Shown: positions 9,208 to 19,721, counted from the stretch's first letter. The stretch: 64,000 nt of DNA from Chitinophagaceae bacterium (GCA_019638595.1 JAHBTJ010000002.1:1-64000), one strand, 5' to 3'. Notes: generated by a model from the letters alone, not told the origin. A program made the numbers and translations.

Positions 9208-11841
9208 ATGAAAAAACAGGTTTGCCTTTTAATATTAGGTCTGGCAATAGTATTTACTGCGCATGCACAGTATCCCAATGCCTATCCGGCTGATATCAGC
9301 AACGGCTATTTTAACGGGCATGTTTTTGCTACCTACAGCTTTCCTGCAGCCAGAGGAATAGCTTCAGCCGGACCATTCCTGGGCAGCTTAAACGGCAATG
9401 ATTTTACCATCACTTATACCAATACCGCCAACCTTGGCAATGGAGGATACAGCGATGGAACGAATACGGCCGCGATAGCCATTGGAAACGGAGCTGCCCT
9501 TGCCGCCCGAAACTGGGGCCCATTAGTATCTCCGGTTACATCCAATGGCAGTACTTTACCTGCAACAACTTCTTTTGTGGACCTTAGCTGGCGCGGCGGC
9601 CCTATTCCGGCCAACTCAAGCGCTACCGCAACTTTTACTAATACCCTACAGGTGTTGGACCAATTGATTGTGGGAGATATTGATAATGGCGAAACAGTCA
9701 CTTTTGAATTTCTGGACGCGTCCGGTACCCCGGTAACCATAAGCGATAATATAAGGCTGGTACATTTATCTGATGATGCCGCTGGTGCAAGTCTTCCCGC
9801 AACTATTGGCACTACAGGGATTACAGTGAACCCGGCCGGGCTTACGGGAAATGTGAATAATGAAGGCTGGGCCTTTGTAGTACTTAAAAATAATGTGGTA
9901 AAATCTGTTCGGGTGACACAAACGGGTACTATTGGCGTAAGTGGAGGTAACTCATGGTCTTTCACCTTTTCCGAAGGCACGCCCGATAGGGGCGATGCGC
10001 CCTCCGGCTACGGTGATGCTGGTATTATGTCCTTGGGCGGCCTGCTGCGCCTGGGCGCTTTGGGCGGCGATGGTGATGCTTCAACGCTCTACAGCGCTAA
10101 CGCGGATGGGGATAACAGTAATGGTTATAACGATGAAGATGGCGTAACCTCTATTACTCCCATAACCATTAATGAAAGTCAGCAGCAACTCATCAAAACA
10201 TATTCTGTTGCCACTACTGTTACCAACCTGAGCGGGGCAAATGCTTACGCAATGGCCTGGATAGACTGGAACGGTAATGGTATGTTTGATCCAGGTGAAG
10301 CGCTATCCGCCGTCATTCCTGCAGGGAATGTTGACATCAGCCAGGCGTTCACCTGGAACAATGCTGTGCTAAACGGGGCGGGTGGGCGACAGGGCACATT
10401 TCTCCGCATCAGGCTTAGTTCCGAACCAATGACCGCAGCAGATGCTGCAGGTTTTATAAATGGCTTCGGCGAAGCAGAGGATTATTATATTCCGTTTGAT
10501 ATGCCGGCGCCTTTTCTCTGCGATGAAGCGCTGTATCTGAGCAATAAGAATGCGCTATACAAATACACGCCTGGCGGAATTGAAACCAAGCTTTTTGATG
10601 TAAGTGATATCAATGCACTGGCTTACGCTACTACCGGTTTGTTATGGGCTTATGACCAGCATATTGATTCGGTAGTGATTATCGGGTCTGATGGTATAAA
10701 AATTTCTATAGATATACCCGGGCTGCCCACCGGGCCGGATTATAATGTAGGCGCTATAGACGCTCACGGGTATTTCTATTTGTACAACGGCCAGACGGCT
10801 GCCCGTTTTTACATTATAGATACAGATCCTGCCCGGCCTACTTACGGACGGTTGGTGGATCCTTCGGCTACCGGGGGAGTTGTTCCTTATGCGTTAGATG
10901 CCCGCACCACCAAAGGAACTGTTATCTCTCCCACTGCCAGTGGAGGAGCCAATCGCAGAACCATATCCGACTGGTGTGTGAACCCTGTTGACGGCAGACT
11001 GTATGCTATGACCAACGGTAATTCTTTTCATCCTTACTATATAGTTAGCTACGATCCCGTAACAGGGGGCATTCAGGAGCACGGTAGCGCTATTACGGGA
11101 GATAATATACGGAACAGCCCCAGTGGTACCAGCTATGGCGCTATCTTCCTCGACAGTTTTGGAAATCTTTTTGTTTTTGCCAATCAGCAGGGTCATTTGT
11201 ATGCTATCAATACGGCTACAAGTACCGCTACTCAAATTTCCACAAATTCTATTACTTCCAGCAATATTGACGGGGCAAATTGTATCTCCAGCCTTATCAT
11301 CCTGCCTGTCCGGCTTAGCAGCTTCGAAGCGTATAAAAAAGCTAATGTTGTAGTATTAACCTGGGTTACATCCGGCGAGCAAAATCACAAAGGATTTAAT
11401 ATAGAAAGAAGTACAGACGGAACAAACTGGGTAACGATCGGGTATGTGAGGGCTCAATCAAAGAACGGTACCGGCAATGGGAAGCTGAACTACAGTTTTA
11501 CAGATGAAGCCCCGGTAACCGGAAAGAATATGTATCGCTTACAACAGGTAGATCATAACGGAAAATATGAATATAGCTCCGTTCGCATCGTTTTGCAGGA
11601 GAGTGGAAATAATATCAGCATCTATCCTAACCCCGTACAGGAAGATATCCATATAAAAGGCTTAAAGGGAAATGAAAGCATCAGCATATATGATATTGCC
11701 GGGAGGTTAATATTGCATACCCGGGCTGGTAAAGCAACCGAAACTATAAAGCTGGGCAACTTAAATGATGGCGTGTATTATATCCAGGTCATAAAAAGCA
11801 ACGGGGCAGGCTCATTGCATAAGCTGGTAAAAAGGAAATAA
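9208..11841 (+). CDS. GEVED-domain surface protein with T9SS type A sorting domain
   Basis: An 877-residue secreted protein. An N-terminal signal peptide ends at AHAQ (about residue 21). A repetitive Thr/Asn-rich region follows to about 255. A GEVED domain spans about 260-435, with landmarks DAPSGYG, DEDGV, WIDWNGNGMFDPGE and GEAEDYYI. A propeller-like segment (about 440-710) and a fibronectin-like stretch beginning LPVRLSSFEA come next. The C-terminal type A sorting domain has SIYPNP and a final GVYYIQV-KLVKRK tail. The protein should cross the outer membrane by the type IX system and be cell-surface attached or released. GEVED proteins are often adhesins or mineral/matrix proteins; the exact role is unknown. 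It is a single gene. Confidence 0.9.
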   Translation: MKKQVCLLILGLAIVFTAHAQYPNAYPADISNGYFNGHVFATYSFPAARGIASAGPFLGSLNGNDFTITYTNTANLGNGGYSDGTNTAAIAIGNGAALAARNWGPLVSPVTSNGSTLPATTSFVDLSWRGGPIPANSSATATFTNTLQVLDQLIVGDIDNGETVTFEFLDASGTPVTISDNIRLVHLSDDAAGASLPATIGTTGITVNPAGLTGNVNNEGWAFVVLKNNVVKSVRVTQTGTIGVSGGNSWSFTFSEGTPDRGDAPSGYGDAGIMSLGGLLRLGALGGDGDASTLYSANADGDNSNGYNDEDGVTSITPITINESQQQLIKTYSVATTVTNLSGANAYAMAWIDWNGNGMFDPGEALSAVIPAGNVDISQAFTWNNAVLNGAGGRQGTFLRIRLSSEPMTAADAAGFINGFGEAEDYYIPFDMPAPFLCDEALYLSNKNALYKYTPGGIETKLFDVSDINALAYATTGLLWAYDQHIDSVVIIGSDGIKISIDIPGLPTGPDYNVGAIDAHGYFYLYNGQTAARFYIIDTDPARPTYGRLVDPSATGGVVPYALDARTTKGTVISPTASGGANRRTISDWCVNPVDGRLYAMTNGNSFHPYYIVSYDPVTGGIQEHGSAITGDNIRNSPSGTSYGAIFLDSFGNLFVFANQQGHLYAINTATSTATQISTNSITSSNIDGANCISSLIILPVRLSSFEAYKKANVVVLTWVTSGEQNHKGFNIERSTDGTNWVTIGYVRAQSKNGTGNGKLNYSFTDEAPVTGKNMYRLQQVDHNGKYEYSSVRIVLQESGNNISIYPNPVQEDIHIKGLKGNESISIYDIAGRLILHTRAGKATETIKLGNLNDGVYYIQVIKSNGAGSLHKLVKRK

Positions 11842-12047
11842 CAATACGGAATGCCTGAAGATGTATATTCTTTTGCGAATGCCGGATAAATTTTGAAAGC
11901 AACAATAGGGTATTTGAACGGTGTATCCATTATCTGCAGTTGTTGGTGAGCCCATCATCCCGGGCCAATGCACAAACACCAACATGAACACTAAAGTGAA
12001 TAACATACTAATGGCGGCAGTTTGAATGAAGCATAAATACCAATCTG

Positions 12048-12662
12048 TCATTTCCTTTTGTTAAGCCAAAAGCCAAACCTTGCTTTAAGTACCAGCGCAG
12101 GTTCAATATTTAGTTTTGAATAAGATTGTCCGGCTGGATTAATGTCGGATGATGAGCTTATGGCGCAACCGGGACCTACATTTACATCAATACTGATCCG
12201 GTTATTATAGTTTCTTTGAAATCCCCAGGCAATACCAATAACATGTTGTACACGAAGTTTTGTTTCATCTTCATAATAACCCGGAATTGTTTCTTTATAA
12301 ATACCTGCATTGTAAACAAACGTGAAATAATTCATGTTATTCAGGGAAGTTGTAAGTCCTTCTTCCGCCCGCTTTTTGCCATTATAATAGTAGCGATAAG
12401 CAACATCAAAAGATGGTATTGCCCCAAAATCTGTGCTGCTGCCAAAATTTGAAGAATAAGAAAATGAAAAATAAGGGGAGAGATATGCTTCTATGTATAT
12501 TGTCTGTTTTTTACCTATGGGTGTTTCATAACTTATACCCGGCGACACTACGTTCACCTTAAATACATTTTCCACGTCTGCTGATTCCTGGGCTTTGATC
12601 TCCTCGCTAAACGCCTGGCTCATAAAGCCGCAAACAGTTAACCAAATCTTTAAGCACTTCAT
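12048..12662 (-). CDS. small outer-membrane beta-barrel-like protein
   Basis: A 204-residue protein with a signal peptide (to about residue 25, ending near IKAQ). The body is made of alternating polar and aromatic strands such as YIEAYLSPYFSFSYSS and ISIDVNVGPG, and it ends in a hydrophobic strand LVLKARFGFWLN. This is the pattern of small outer-membrane porin-like or OmpW/PorT-like barrels in Bacteroidota. I cannot place it in a named family. It has no operon partner. Confidence 0.7.
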   Translation of the reverse strand: MKCLKIWLTVCGFMSQAFSEEIKAQESADVENVFKVNVVSPGISYETPIGKKQTIYIEAYLSPYFSFSYSSNFGSSTDFGAIPSFDVAYRYYYNGKKRAEEGLTTSLNNMNYFTFVYNAGIYKETIPGYYEDETKLRVQHVIGIAWGFQRNYNNRISIDVNVGPGCAISSSSDINPAGQSYSKLNIEPALVLKARFGFWLNKRK

Positions 12663-13239
12663 AACGAACGTTATTAAAGGTTTGAAATAGCCATGTAATT
12701 ACAGGCAGGTCAACAAAGATTTGGTATTAAGTGTGAGCTTTCGGAGCAGGGTCAGGAATATATCATTGTTGTATAAACAAAATAATGAAATATAACGAGA
12801 AGTAATAAATTATTTTACAGCGAGGGCGTTCTTTTGTGAGTATCAAATAAGGTTTAATGCAGTGGCTGGTGAGGCTGGGTCACCTGCCCAACGTACAAAC
12901 ACCAACAACGGTGCAAATTTTTAGCTGCTTTCCTGTTTCTTTTATACGCTATGTGGTAATGCCGAAAAAAATAAAAGTCTTTAAGTTCTCTTGGAATGTG
13001 CCTGCGCTTTAGAGGCACACAAAGGATGATGCGATATCCAGGGATTTCGCTTTTAGAAAAAAATAATGGAAGAAGCTATCTCAACTTTCGGGTATACCCC
13101 GTATATACAGTATCCACAAAGAGGGCTTATTGTTTTTGCTATCAGCATTAAAGCAAGGCATACATTCACTCAACTTCTCACGCGGTCATTGCGAGTTTCG
13201 ATTGACCAATCGGGAAATACGCAATTTGCATTTTGACGA
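12663..13239. other. intergenic, nothing recognised
   Basis: 577 bases between the outer-membrane protein gene and a palindromic repeat zone. I see no gene, RNA or clear regulatory site. Confidence 0.4.
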
Positions 13240-13287
13240 TTTCCGCTGTACGAGGTTTCCGCTGTACGAGGCGTCATCGCCTCGTAC
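13240..13287. repeat. tandem 16-mer followed by palindrome
   Basis: TTTCCGCTGTACGAGG occurs twice back to back (13240-13255 and 13256-13271). The second copy runs into an inverted repeat with 10-bp arms GTACGAGGCG / CGCCTCGTAC (13264-13273 and 13278-13287). A further small inverted repeat ATCGCC-TCC-GGCGAT follows near 13300. It resembles a REP/MITE-like dispersed element. Confidence 0.6.
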
Positions 13288-13373
13288 CGTATTTCTTATC
13301 GCCTCCGGCGATGCACGAAAATGCCTGATCGAAAAAATAATTACCTGTCCACGCCGGCTCTGTCGGAGAGCAG

Positions 13374-13420
13374 ACAAACTAAAACAGCCGCTTCATTTTG
13401 AAGCGGCTGTTTTAGTTTGT
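13374..13420 (-). terminator. 22-bp perfect hairpin terminator after SusD
   Basis: A perfect inverted repeat with 22-bp arms (13374-13395 and 13399-13420) and a 3-base loop. The arms hold a GC-rich core (AGCCGCTTC) with A/T-rich outer parts giving a U-rich tail in either direction. It starts 11 bases after the SusD stop and should end the susCD transcript. Confidence 0.9.
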
Positions 13421-13431
13421 AAATGTTATTG

Positions 13432-14940
13432 TTAATACCCGTCGTTCTGGGTTAATTTATTGTTTACTAATATCTCGGACGCCGGTACCGGAAAGATAGC
13501 TTCTTTGGCTTCGTACACGTAATCCAATTGATTGAATGCAACGCCACCCCTGTCTACAGTAGGGTTGGCTTTTTCTTCCGCTCCATGCGCGTTCATAAAT
13601 GCGGCAAGCGCGGCAGGATCCATTGTTCTTTTCAGATCAAACCAGCGATGGTTCTCAAATGCCAGTTCCACTCTTCTTTCTTTTAGCACTGCTGTTCTGA
13701 AATCATCTTTGCTTAGCCCGGTTTTTGCTGTAAGCCCGGCTCTTGTACGTACCTGGTTAAGATAGCCTTCCGCATCTGATGAAGGACCGGTAGCTTCATT
13801 GATCGCTTCTGCCAGCATCAGCAATACATCCGCATACCTGTATATAGGCCAATTGTCGTTGGTGCGGCCGGGAATAGTATGCGCATGATTGTATTTGTTT
13901 ACATAGGGAATAGGGTAAAATACACCGTCTTTTGTAAAGCCTGTTTTTAAAGAAACATCTTTTCTCAGGTCGCCTGCTTCGTAAGCGGCTATCATATTAT
14001 TGGTTGGTATATTACGGCCACCTAAGCCCTGCCCGGCAAAACCTACAATTACGTTACCAGAGGTACGGGGTGCAAATACGTACATGAAATTACTGTTTTC
14101 GCCCAGGTCATTATCACCCTGGTACTGGATTTCAAAAACGGACTCCGCATTGTTCTTTTGGGTTATATCAAAAACATCAGCGTAATTCGGCATAAGGCTA
14201 TAACCCTGGGTTAATAACTCTTTTAATGTATTAACCGCTTCGGGGTATTTCTTCAGGGTAAGGTACATTTCTCCCAATGTAGCCTGTGCAGTACCTTTTG
14301 TAGCCCTGCCTTTTAATGCCGCCGCCTGATTTGCCTTTGAAGGCAGGCCATCTATCGCTGCTTTAAGATCAGTTTCTATCTGGGCATAAACTTCATCTGC
14401 TGAAGTGCTTCGCAATAAATCATATGCTTCAGCAGGCGATTTAAATGTATTGGTTACAATCACCACATTGCCAAAATAACGCACCAGGTCGAAGTACAAA
14501 AATCCTCTCAAAAATTTAAGTTCACTATCCAGTGGCTTTTTTGCAGCATCATCTATGGGAGATGTCGCCAGTTTTTCTAAAGTCAGGTTGATATTGTACA
14601 TGGCTTGGTAATATCTAACCCAGAGGTTGGTAATCTCTCCATTACCGGAATTTACTGTGGAATATTCAAATGCTTCCCAGCCTGCAGCGCCACCACGGTC
14701 AGATGGATTTAAATCTATGGTGGTATTATCAGAGATCATTTCCTTGAATATATAATTTACATTGGTAATGCCCTGTAATTGACCATAAATTCCATTAATG
14801 GCTCTATTCACCTGGGCCACGTCCTGATAAAATACGCCCGTACCAATTCTTGTTGGATCGGTTTTATCAAGCAATCCTTTCTTACATGAAGAAAGAAAAA
14901 AGCAAAAAGCTAAAGTAATAATCGCAATTGTATATTTCAT
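13432..14940 (-). CDS. SusD/RagB-family glycan-binding lipoprotein
   Basis: A 502-residue SusD-like outer-membrane lipoprotein. The signal peptide ends in a lipobox with the acylated cysteine in LSSCKKG. The body has the TPR-like helical SusD fold, with typical stretches such as ELKFLRGFLYFDLVRYFG and RYADVLLMLAEAINE and the C-terminal LTQNDGY signature. It forms the lid of the SusC transporter and captures oligosaccharides at the cell surface. It is encoded 11 bases downstream of susC and co-transcribed with it, and a strong hairpin follows the stop. Confidence 0.95.
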   Translation of the reverse strand: MKYTIAIITLAFCFFLSSCKKGLLDKTDPTRIGTGVFYQDVAQVNRAINGIYGQLQGITNVNYIFKEMISDNTTIDLNPSDRGGAAGWEAFEYSTVNSGNGEITNLWVRYYQAMYNINLTLEKLATSPIDDAAKKPLDSELKFLRGFLYFDLVRYFGNVVIVTNTFKSPAEAYDLLRSTSADEVYAQIETDLKAAIDGLPSKANQAAALKGRATKGTAQATLGEMYLTLKKYPEAVNTLKELLTQGYSLMPNYADVFDITQKNNAESVFEIQYQGDNDLGENSNFMYVFAPRTSGNVIVGFAGQGLGGRNIPTNNMIAAYEAGDLRKDVSLKTGFTKDGVFYPIPYVNKYNHAHTIPGRTNDNWPIYRYADVLLMLAEAINEATGPSSDAEGYLNQVRTRAGLTAKTGLSKDDFRTAVLKERRVELAFENHRWFDLKRTMDPAALAAFMNAHGAEEKANPTVDRGGVAFNQLDYVYEAKEAIFPVPASEILVNNKLTQNDGY

Positions 14941-14951
14941 GTGAAGTAGCT

Positions 14952-17900
14952 TTAAAAGTTAAATTTGGCACCTATCGCAAAAGTTCTTGGAACCGGGTAC
15001 GCTTCATCGTCATTACCGGCCTGTGTACTTCCTCTCTGGCTTACATCAGGGTTGTTACCCGGATAGTTGGTTATCATAAAGAGATTGTTAACACCTACAA
15101 ACACCCTTATGTTGTTGAAATGTTTCATTTTAGGCAGATTATATCCAAGCGTAACATTCTTGATCCATCCGTAGCTGGCATCGTATACATAACGGTTACT
15201 GCTTTCGCGCGACCATTTAAAGTAGCTGGTGCCTCCCTGTGCATGCACATCCGTAGGATTTGTTCCGGGATTCTCGGCTGATCTCCAACGGTCTTTTGCT
15301 TTGTCCAGTACATTAAACACGCCATCCATATTCATGGTAGAGGCTTCAATATTCCTGTATACATCAAATCCCTGTGCACCCATAAACAATATGTTCAGGT
15401 CAAAGCGTTTGTAATCCAGGTCTACATTAAAGCCCCATGTGAACTTAGGATTAGGGTTGCCTATTTCTACCATGTCTTTGGTATCATACGTAATTTCGCC
15501 ATTACCATCCGCGTCACGGAATTTCATACCACCTACAATAACGCCATCCTGTTTGGGTGAATGGTCAATTTCATCCTGTGTATTAAAGATGCCGATCTTG
15601 TCGTAGCCGTAGATCATACCGATGGGCCTTCCCACTTTCTGAACATTGTAGCCCCCGTAAAAGCTTCCGTTCCAGATAATATTGTTAGGGCCATTAATTT
15701 CCATCACCCTGCTCCTGTTGAATGCAATATTGAAATTCGTTCTAAGGTTCAGTTTGCCGATATTTTCATTGTAATTTAATGCCAGCTCAACGCCGCGGTT
15801 TCTTACCTGGCCAATATTGGTTTGGGTGCTGGTAAAACCAGAAATTGCCGGAATAGGAACCAATAATAGCATGTCATTGGTGAGCTTGTTATAATATTCA
15901 GCGGTAAGTGTAAGTTTATTATTAAACACCGACATGTCTAAACCAATGTTCATCTGGTCTGATTTTTCCCACTGCAGTGCCGAGTTGGCAAATGCGCTTA
16001 CTACAGCGCCAGGTGCAAAACTATTGTTAAGGATGTAATTATTAGCCGCAAGGAAAGAAAGGGCTGTATAGTTACCAATATCGTTGTTGCCAGTTTTACC
16101 GTAGCTGGCTCTAAGCTTCAGATCAGTTAACCAGTTAATACCCGCCATAAAATCTTCTCCACTGATTCTCCAGCCGATAGAAGCTGAAGGAAAATCTCCG
16201 TACTTATTTTGTGCTCCGAATCTTGAACTGCCTTCCCGTCTGAAAGAAGCAGAAAGTAAGTATTTATCCCTGAACGAATAATTGGCGCGGGCTATATAAG
16301 CCAGCAGGCTCCATCCATATTCCGAAGACGAGGAAGACCTGATAGCCCCGGAACCCAGGAAGGGGGTAAGATCGTCAGGGAACGTATTGGCAGAACCGGC
16401 AAGCGCTCTGACTGCTTCTTCCTGTGCAGTGAAGCCGGCAAGAAAATCTAATTTGTGATCATCGCCGATATTAGGTGTGTATGTTAACAACTGGTCGGCA
16501 GAATAATTAATTAAGCGTTCGTTCGATTCGGAAGCGGTTGCGATTTGCGGAGGCGCACCTGTTGTTCCGGTAGTAAGTCCTCTGCCTATAGTAGAAGGCT
16601 TATACTCTCTATAGGTGTTATAATTAAGACGAATATTTACCGAGGAGCGGAATTTCAGATTTTTTAATATTGCCAGCTCAACATAGGCATTTGACAATAC
16701 ATCGGCGATGTCTCTGTGCTTTTTATAATTATATAATAAAAAAAGCGGGCTAGGATAAGCGAATACCCCATCCTTACCACCAACAAATGGCCTCATGGTG
16801 CCGTCTTCATCATAAGCGGGCTCGCGGGGATCAATGAGATAGCTTGATCCAACGATTGCATCACGCCCATCTGTTGAGGCTACATCCTGCCTTGTATAAC
16901 TTCCATTTACGTTCAGGCCTATAGTGATAAAGTCCCGGATCTTACCGGAAATATTGGAGCGGGCAGAAAAGCGATCATAACCTGTTTTTTTCAGCGCCCC
17001 ATCTTCTTTGTAGTAACCGAGTGATAAAAGAGAGTTAACATCGCCTTTGCCCGAAGAAAGTGTCACGTTAACATCAGTATAAGGGGCATTGTTATGTAAT
17101 ATTTCATTAAACCAGTTGGTGGAGTACTTGGTTTGCTCAGGATAGCGATATCCTTCGGGAATTTCATCAATAGAAGGTTCCCTGTTTTCAAATATCCTGA
17201 TCTTATCGCTGTACACATCTTTTAAAAATTGTGCGAACTCAGGTCCGTTCAGTACCGTGATTCTTCTTGACTTGGGCACGTTTTGAATACCGTAGTCTAT
17301 AGATACATTCAGGTTGGATTGCCCTGGTTTAGCAGATTTGGTTGTTATTAATACCACCCCATTAGAACCGCGGGCGCCGTATATTGCAGTAGCCGCCGCA
17401 TCTTTAAGCACAGAAATGCTCTGAATATCATTGGGGTTCAGGTTCTGACCAACACTTGTTCCCACTGCAAATCCATCAATTACATACAGCGGATTACTTC
17501 CCGCACCCAGAGAGCCTACGCCCCTGATCCTTACTTCAAATTCTGCACCAGGTGTACCATTCCTTTGGGTAGCTACCACGCCCGGGGCTTGTCCCTGTAT
17601 CATTTGCGTAGCATTACGTGAAGGCAGTTCTCCGAGGTCATCCAGGTTAATGGTAGACATTGCGGCTGTGATATCTCTTTTGCGTTTTGAACCGTACCCT
17701 ATCACAACTACCTCATCGAGGCCCTTTCCTGCCGCAGTGAGTTGTATGTTGAGGTTGGTACTGCGGTTAACAACAGTTTCCGATTCCTGGAAGCCAACAA
17801 AGCTGAAAACAAGTGTGGCTCCTGACCTTGCAGTAATGGAAAAATTACCGTTTTCGTCGGTTGTTGTACCGGAAGTAGTACCTTTTACGCTTACCGTAGC

Positions 17901-18053
17901 GCCGGCTATAGGCGAACCGTTCGAAGCAGCTACTACTTTACCTGTAACGGTAAGGTTTTGCTGGGCATAGACAGCCGCACTGCAAAGTACAGCTATTAAA
18001 AAAGCCATGATGTGCCTACCTCCTGTAAAGGTGGCATAACCCTTTTTGATCAT
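14952..18053 (-). CDS. SusC/RagA TonB-dependent outer-membrane transporter
   Basis: A 1033-residue TonB-linked importer. The true start is the ATG at 18053 (MIKKGYA), giving a signal peptide ending at VYAQQ. The longer open frame up to 18326 reads through an AT repeat into meaningless Ile/Tyr repeats. A carboxypeptidase-regulatory-like domain (TVTGKVV...DENGNFSI) comes first, then a TonB-box-like DEVVVIGYGSKRKRD, the plug (QMIQGQAPGVVATQRNG) and a large beta barrel ending in AIGAKFNF. With SusD it imports oligosaccharides, here probably products released by the nearby GH78, GH106 and GH39 enzymes. Confidence 0.95.
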   Translation of the reverse strand: MIKKGYATFTGGRHIMAFLIAVLCSAAVYAQQNLTVTGKVVAASNGSPIAGATVSVKGTTSGTTTDENGNFSITARSGATLVFSFVGFQESETVVNRSTNLNIQLTAAGKGLDEVVVIGYGSKRKRDITAAMSTINLDDLGELPSRNATQMIQGQAPGVVATQRNGTPGAEFEVRIRGVGSLGAGSNPLYVIDGFAVGTSVGQNLNPNDIQSISVLKDAAATAIYGARGSNGVVLITTKSAKPGQSNLNVSIDYGIQNVPKSRRITVLNGPEFAQFLKDVYSDKIRIFENREPSIDEIPEGYRYPEQTKYSTNWFNEILHNNAPYTDVNVTLSSGKGDVNSLLSLGYYKEDGALKKTGYDRFSARSNISGKIRDFITIGLNVNGSYTRQDVASTDGRDAIVGSSYLIDPREPAYDEDGTMRPFVGGKDGVFAYPSPLFLLYNYKKHRDIADVLSNAYVELAILKNLKFRSSVNIRLNYNTYREYKPSTIGRGLTTGTTGAPPQIATASESNERLINYSADQLLTYTPNIGDDHKLDFLAGFTAQEEAVRALAGSANTFPDDLTPFLGSGAIRSSSSSEYGWSLLAYIARANYSFRDKYLLSASFRREGSSRFGAQNKYGDFPSASIGWRISGEDFMAGINWLTDLKLRASYGKTGNNDIGNYTALSFLAANNYILNNSFAPGAVVSAFANSALQWEKSDQMNIGLDMSVFNNKLTLTAEYYNKLTNDMLLLVPIPAISGFTSTQTNIGQVRNRGVELALNYNENIGKLNLRTNFNIAFNRSRVMEINGPNNIIWNGSFYGGYNVQKVGRPIGMIYGYDKIGIFNTQDEIDHSPKQDGVIVGGMKFRDADGNGEITYDTKDMVEIGNPNPKFTWGFNVDLDYKRFDLNILFMGAQGFDVYRNIEASTMNMDGVFNVLDKAKDRWRSAENPGTNPTDVHAQGGTSYFKWSRESSNRYVYDASYGWIKNVTLGYNLPKMKHFNNIRVFVGVNNLFMITNYPGNNPDVSQRGSTQAGNDDEAYPVPRTFAIGAKFNF

Positions 18054-18083
18054 AAAAGTTGTTTTGATGTTTAGAAATCTGTA

Positions 18084-18241
<158 letters not shown>

Positions 18242-18500
18242 CGCCGGCCGCCAGGCAGCAGAAGCTGTGTGTAAGATAATAATGGTACAATGCTACCATC
18301 AGTATGCCTGTCGAACCCTTTCTCATCTGGCAGTTTTCGTTTTGCTTTACCGGTTGCCTGAATTATAGGCAATAATTACCGGCATATTTTTAACTATTGA
18401 GGAAGATAATTGTTGAAGGCAGGCGGCTCATCCTGTACCATCCTGTTGAAAACACTTTAAAAATGAAAATATAAAAAGCAGGTTTTGCTATGCGGTTATA

Positions 18501-19397
18501 TTAAAGTCTTTTCTTTTTTCGCTCCATTTTTTTTCTGAACTCCGCGGGTGAACTGCCGGTTTTTTCTTTGAATAGTTTGGAAAAATAAAAGGTGGATTTA
18601 AAATTTAAGCTCAAAGAAATTTCCTTTACCTGTATGGAAGGGTCTGCTAAAAGTGTTTTTGCTTTTTCAATTTTCAATTGTAAAAGATACTGGTGCGGGG
18701 CTATTCCCGAATATGCTCTAAAAGCTTTGCGGAACCAGGCGTAGCTTACATTCAGCTCTTCCGCTACTTTTTCAATGCTGATGTCCTGGTCAATATTTGT
18801 TCTGAAAATGATCCTTGCCTTGTTGATAATAGATTCGGTAATATCTTCTGCTTTAAAATTACTTTGCCGCACGAGCGTATGAATTTGTCCGAGCAGGTGC
18901 ATCACTATGCCTGCCACCAGTGGCTGGTAGCCTGTTTTTTCATTTCTGGTTTTTTCAATGATCTCCAGCATGGAGTTGATAATGCCTTCATGAATGCCAA
19001 TGTGCAATATAGCTTTGCGCCGGCTGAAAAATTTTTGCTGCACAAGGTTATCCATAATAGGGCCTTTAAAGCCTACCCAGTATTCATCCCAGCCTGTTTT
19101 TTCATTGGGCTTAAAGCGATGCCATTCTCCGGGAAACAACAGCAGTATGGTTCCTTCTTTTATGATGCTTTTTCTGCAGCTTGCCGATTCAAAAATACCT
19201 TCTCCTTTGGCAATGTAAATTACCTGGAACTCATCGAGGATCCTTCCTTTGTTCCATGTAAAATAATGGTGCGAAGGGTGTTGCACGGAAGGATAAATTT
19301 CATGTTTGGTTATCCTGTTACAACCTGTATTCAGCACATGCAATCCCCAGCTTTCATCTTCATCGCTGGTAGGGAGATATTTGTAATAGTTGGTCAT
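18501..19397 (-). CDS. AraC-family transcriptional regulator
   Basis: A 298-residue regulator. The N-terminal half is an AraC-type cupin effector-binding domain (about residues 30-150, with GTILLLFPGEWHRFKPN). The C-terminal 100 residues carry the two helix-turn-helix motifs of AraC/XylS proteins (SIEKVAEELNVSYAWFRKAFRAYSG-like and VKEISLSLNFKSTFYFSKLF-like regions, and a final TGSSPAEFRK). It lies between susC and the divergent enzyme genes, so it is the likely local activator of this utilisation locus. Two near-identical 37-bp repeats in the divergent gap are its best candidate binding sites. Confidence 0.93.
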   Translation of the reverse strand: MTNYYKYLPTSDEDESWGLHVLNTGCNRITKHEIYPSVQHPSHHYFTWNKGRILDEFQVIYIAKGEGIFESASCRKSIIKEGTILLLFPGEWHRFKPNEKTGWDEYWVGFKGPIMDNLVQQKFFSRRKAILHIGIHEGIINSMLEIIEKTRNEKTGYQPLVAGIVMHLLGQIHTLVRQSNFKAEDITESIINKARIIFRTNIDQDISIEKVAEELNVSYAWFRKAFRAYSGIAPHQYLLQLKIEKAKTLLADPSIQVKEISLSLNFKSTFYFSKLFKEKTGSSPAEFRKKMERKKKRL

Positions 19398-19412
19398 ATG
19401 CTCGATAATTAT

Positions 19413-19449
19413 ATATCAGGATGTGTATCTGAAATATCAAATTGTATAT
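19413..19449. promoter_or_regulatory. 37-bp repeat, copy 1 (candidate AraC operator)
   Basis: Copy 1 of a direct repeat matching 19521-19557 at 33 of 37 positions, offset 108 bases. Shared core words are ATATCAGGAT and GAAATATCAAAT. It lies 16 bases upstream of the AraC start codon, in the gap to the divergent GH39 gene. Binding by the AraC protein is inferred. Confidence 0.6.
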
Positions 19450-19520
19450 CTTGTTCAAACCGCCCTGCACGATGTTCTCTTTTTTATTTGTTCAGCCGGG
19501 GTTTTTAAAACGAATCCAAA

Positions 19521-19557
19521 ATATCAGGATTTGCATCCGAAATATCAAATAGTATAT
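19521..19557. promoter_or_regulatory. 37-bp repeat, copy 2 (candidate AraC operator)
   Basis: Copy 2 of the repeat described at 19413-19449, same orientation. It lies 165 bases before the GH39 start codon. Two copies of one 37-bp word in a divergent promoter region are typical of AraC-family targets. Confidence 0.6.
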
Positions 19558-19721
19558 TTCATTTCATCTTTTTCATGATACTTTCATACAGGAAAAAAAA
19601 TTCGTTTCGGTTAACTCCTCTGTGAAAACATTTTTATTGTGCCAGGGTTGGTGTTGATGGAATTAAATTAATGATTTTATATCTACCAAAATTTAAACGA
19701 CCTCAACTTAATAAACTGATC

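Noticed and set aside
11812-12051. 79-codon minus-strand frame overlapping two gene ends
   Set aside because: Overlaps the T9SS protein end and the next gene's stop; no recognisable domain.
13130-13435. 101-codon plus-strand frame
   Set aside because: It reads through a palindromic repeat zone and the SusD terminator.
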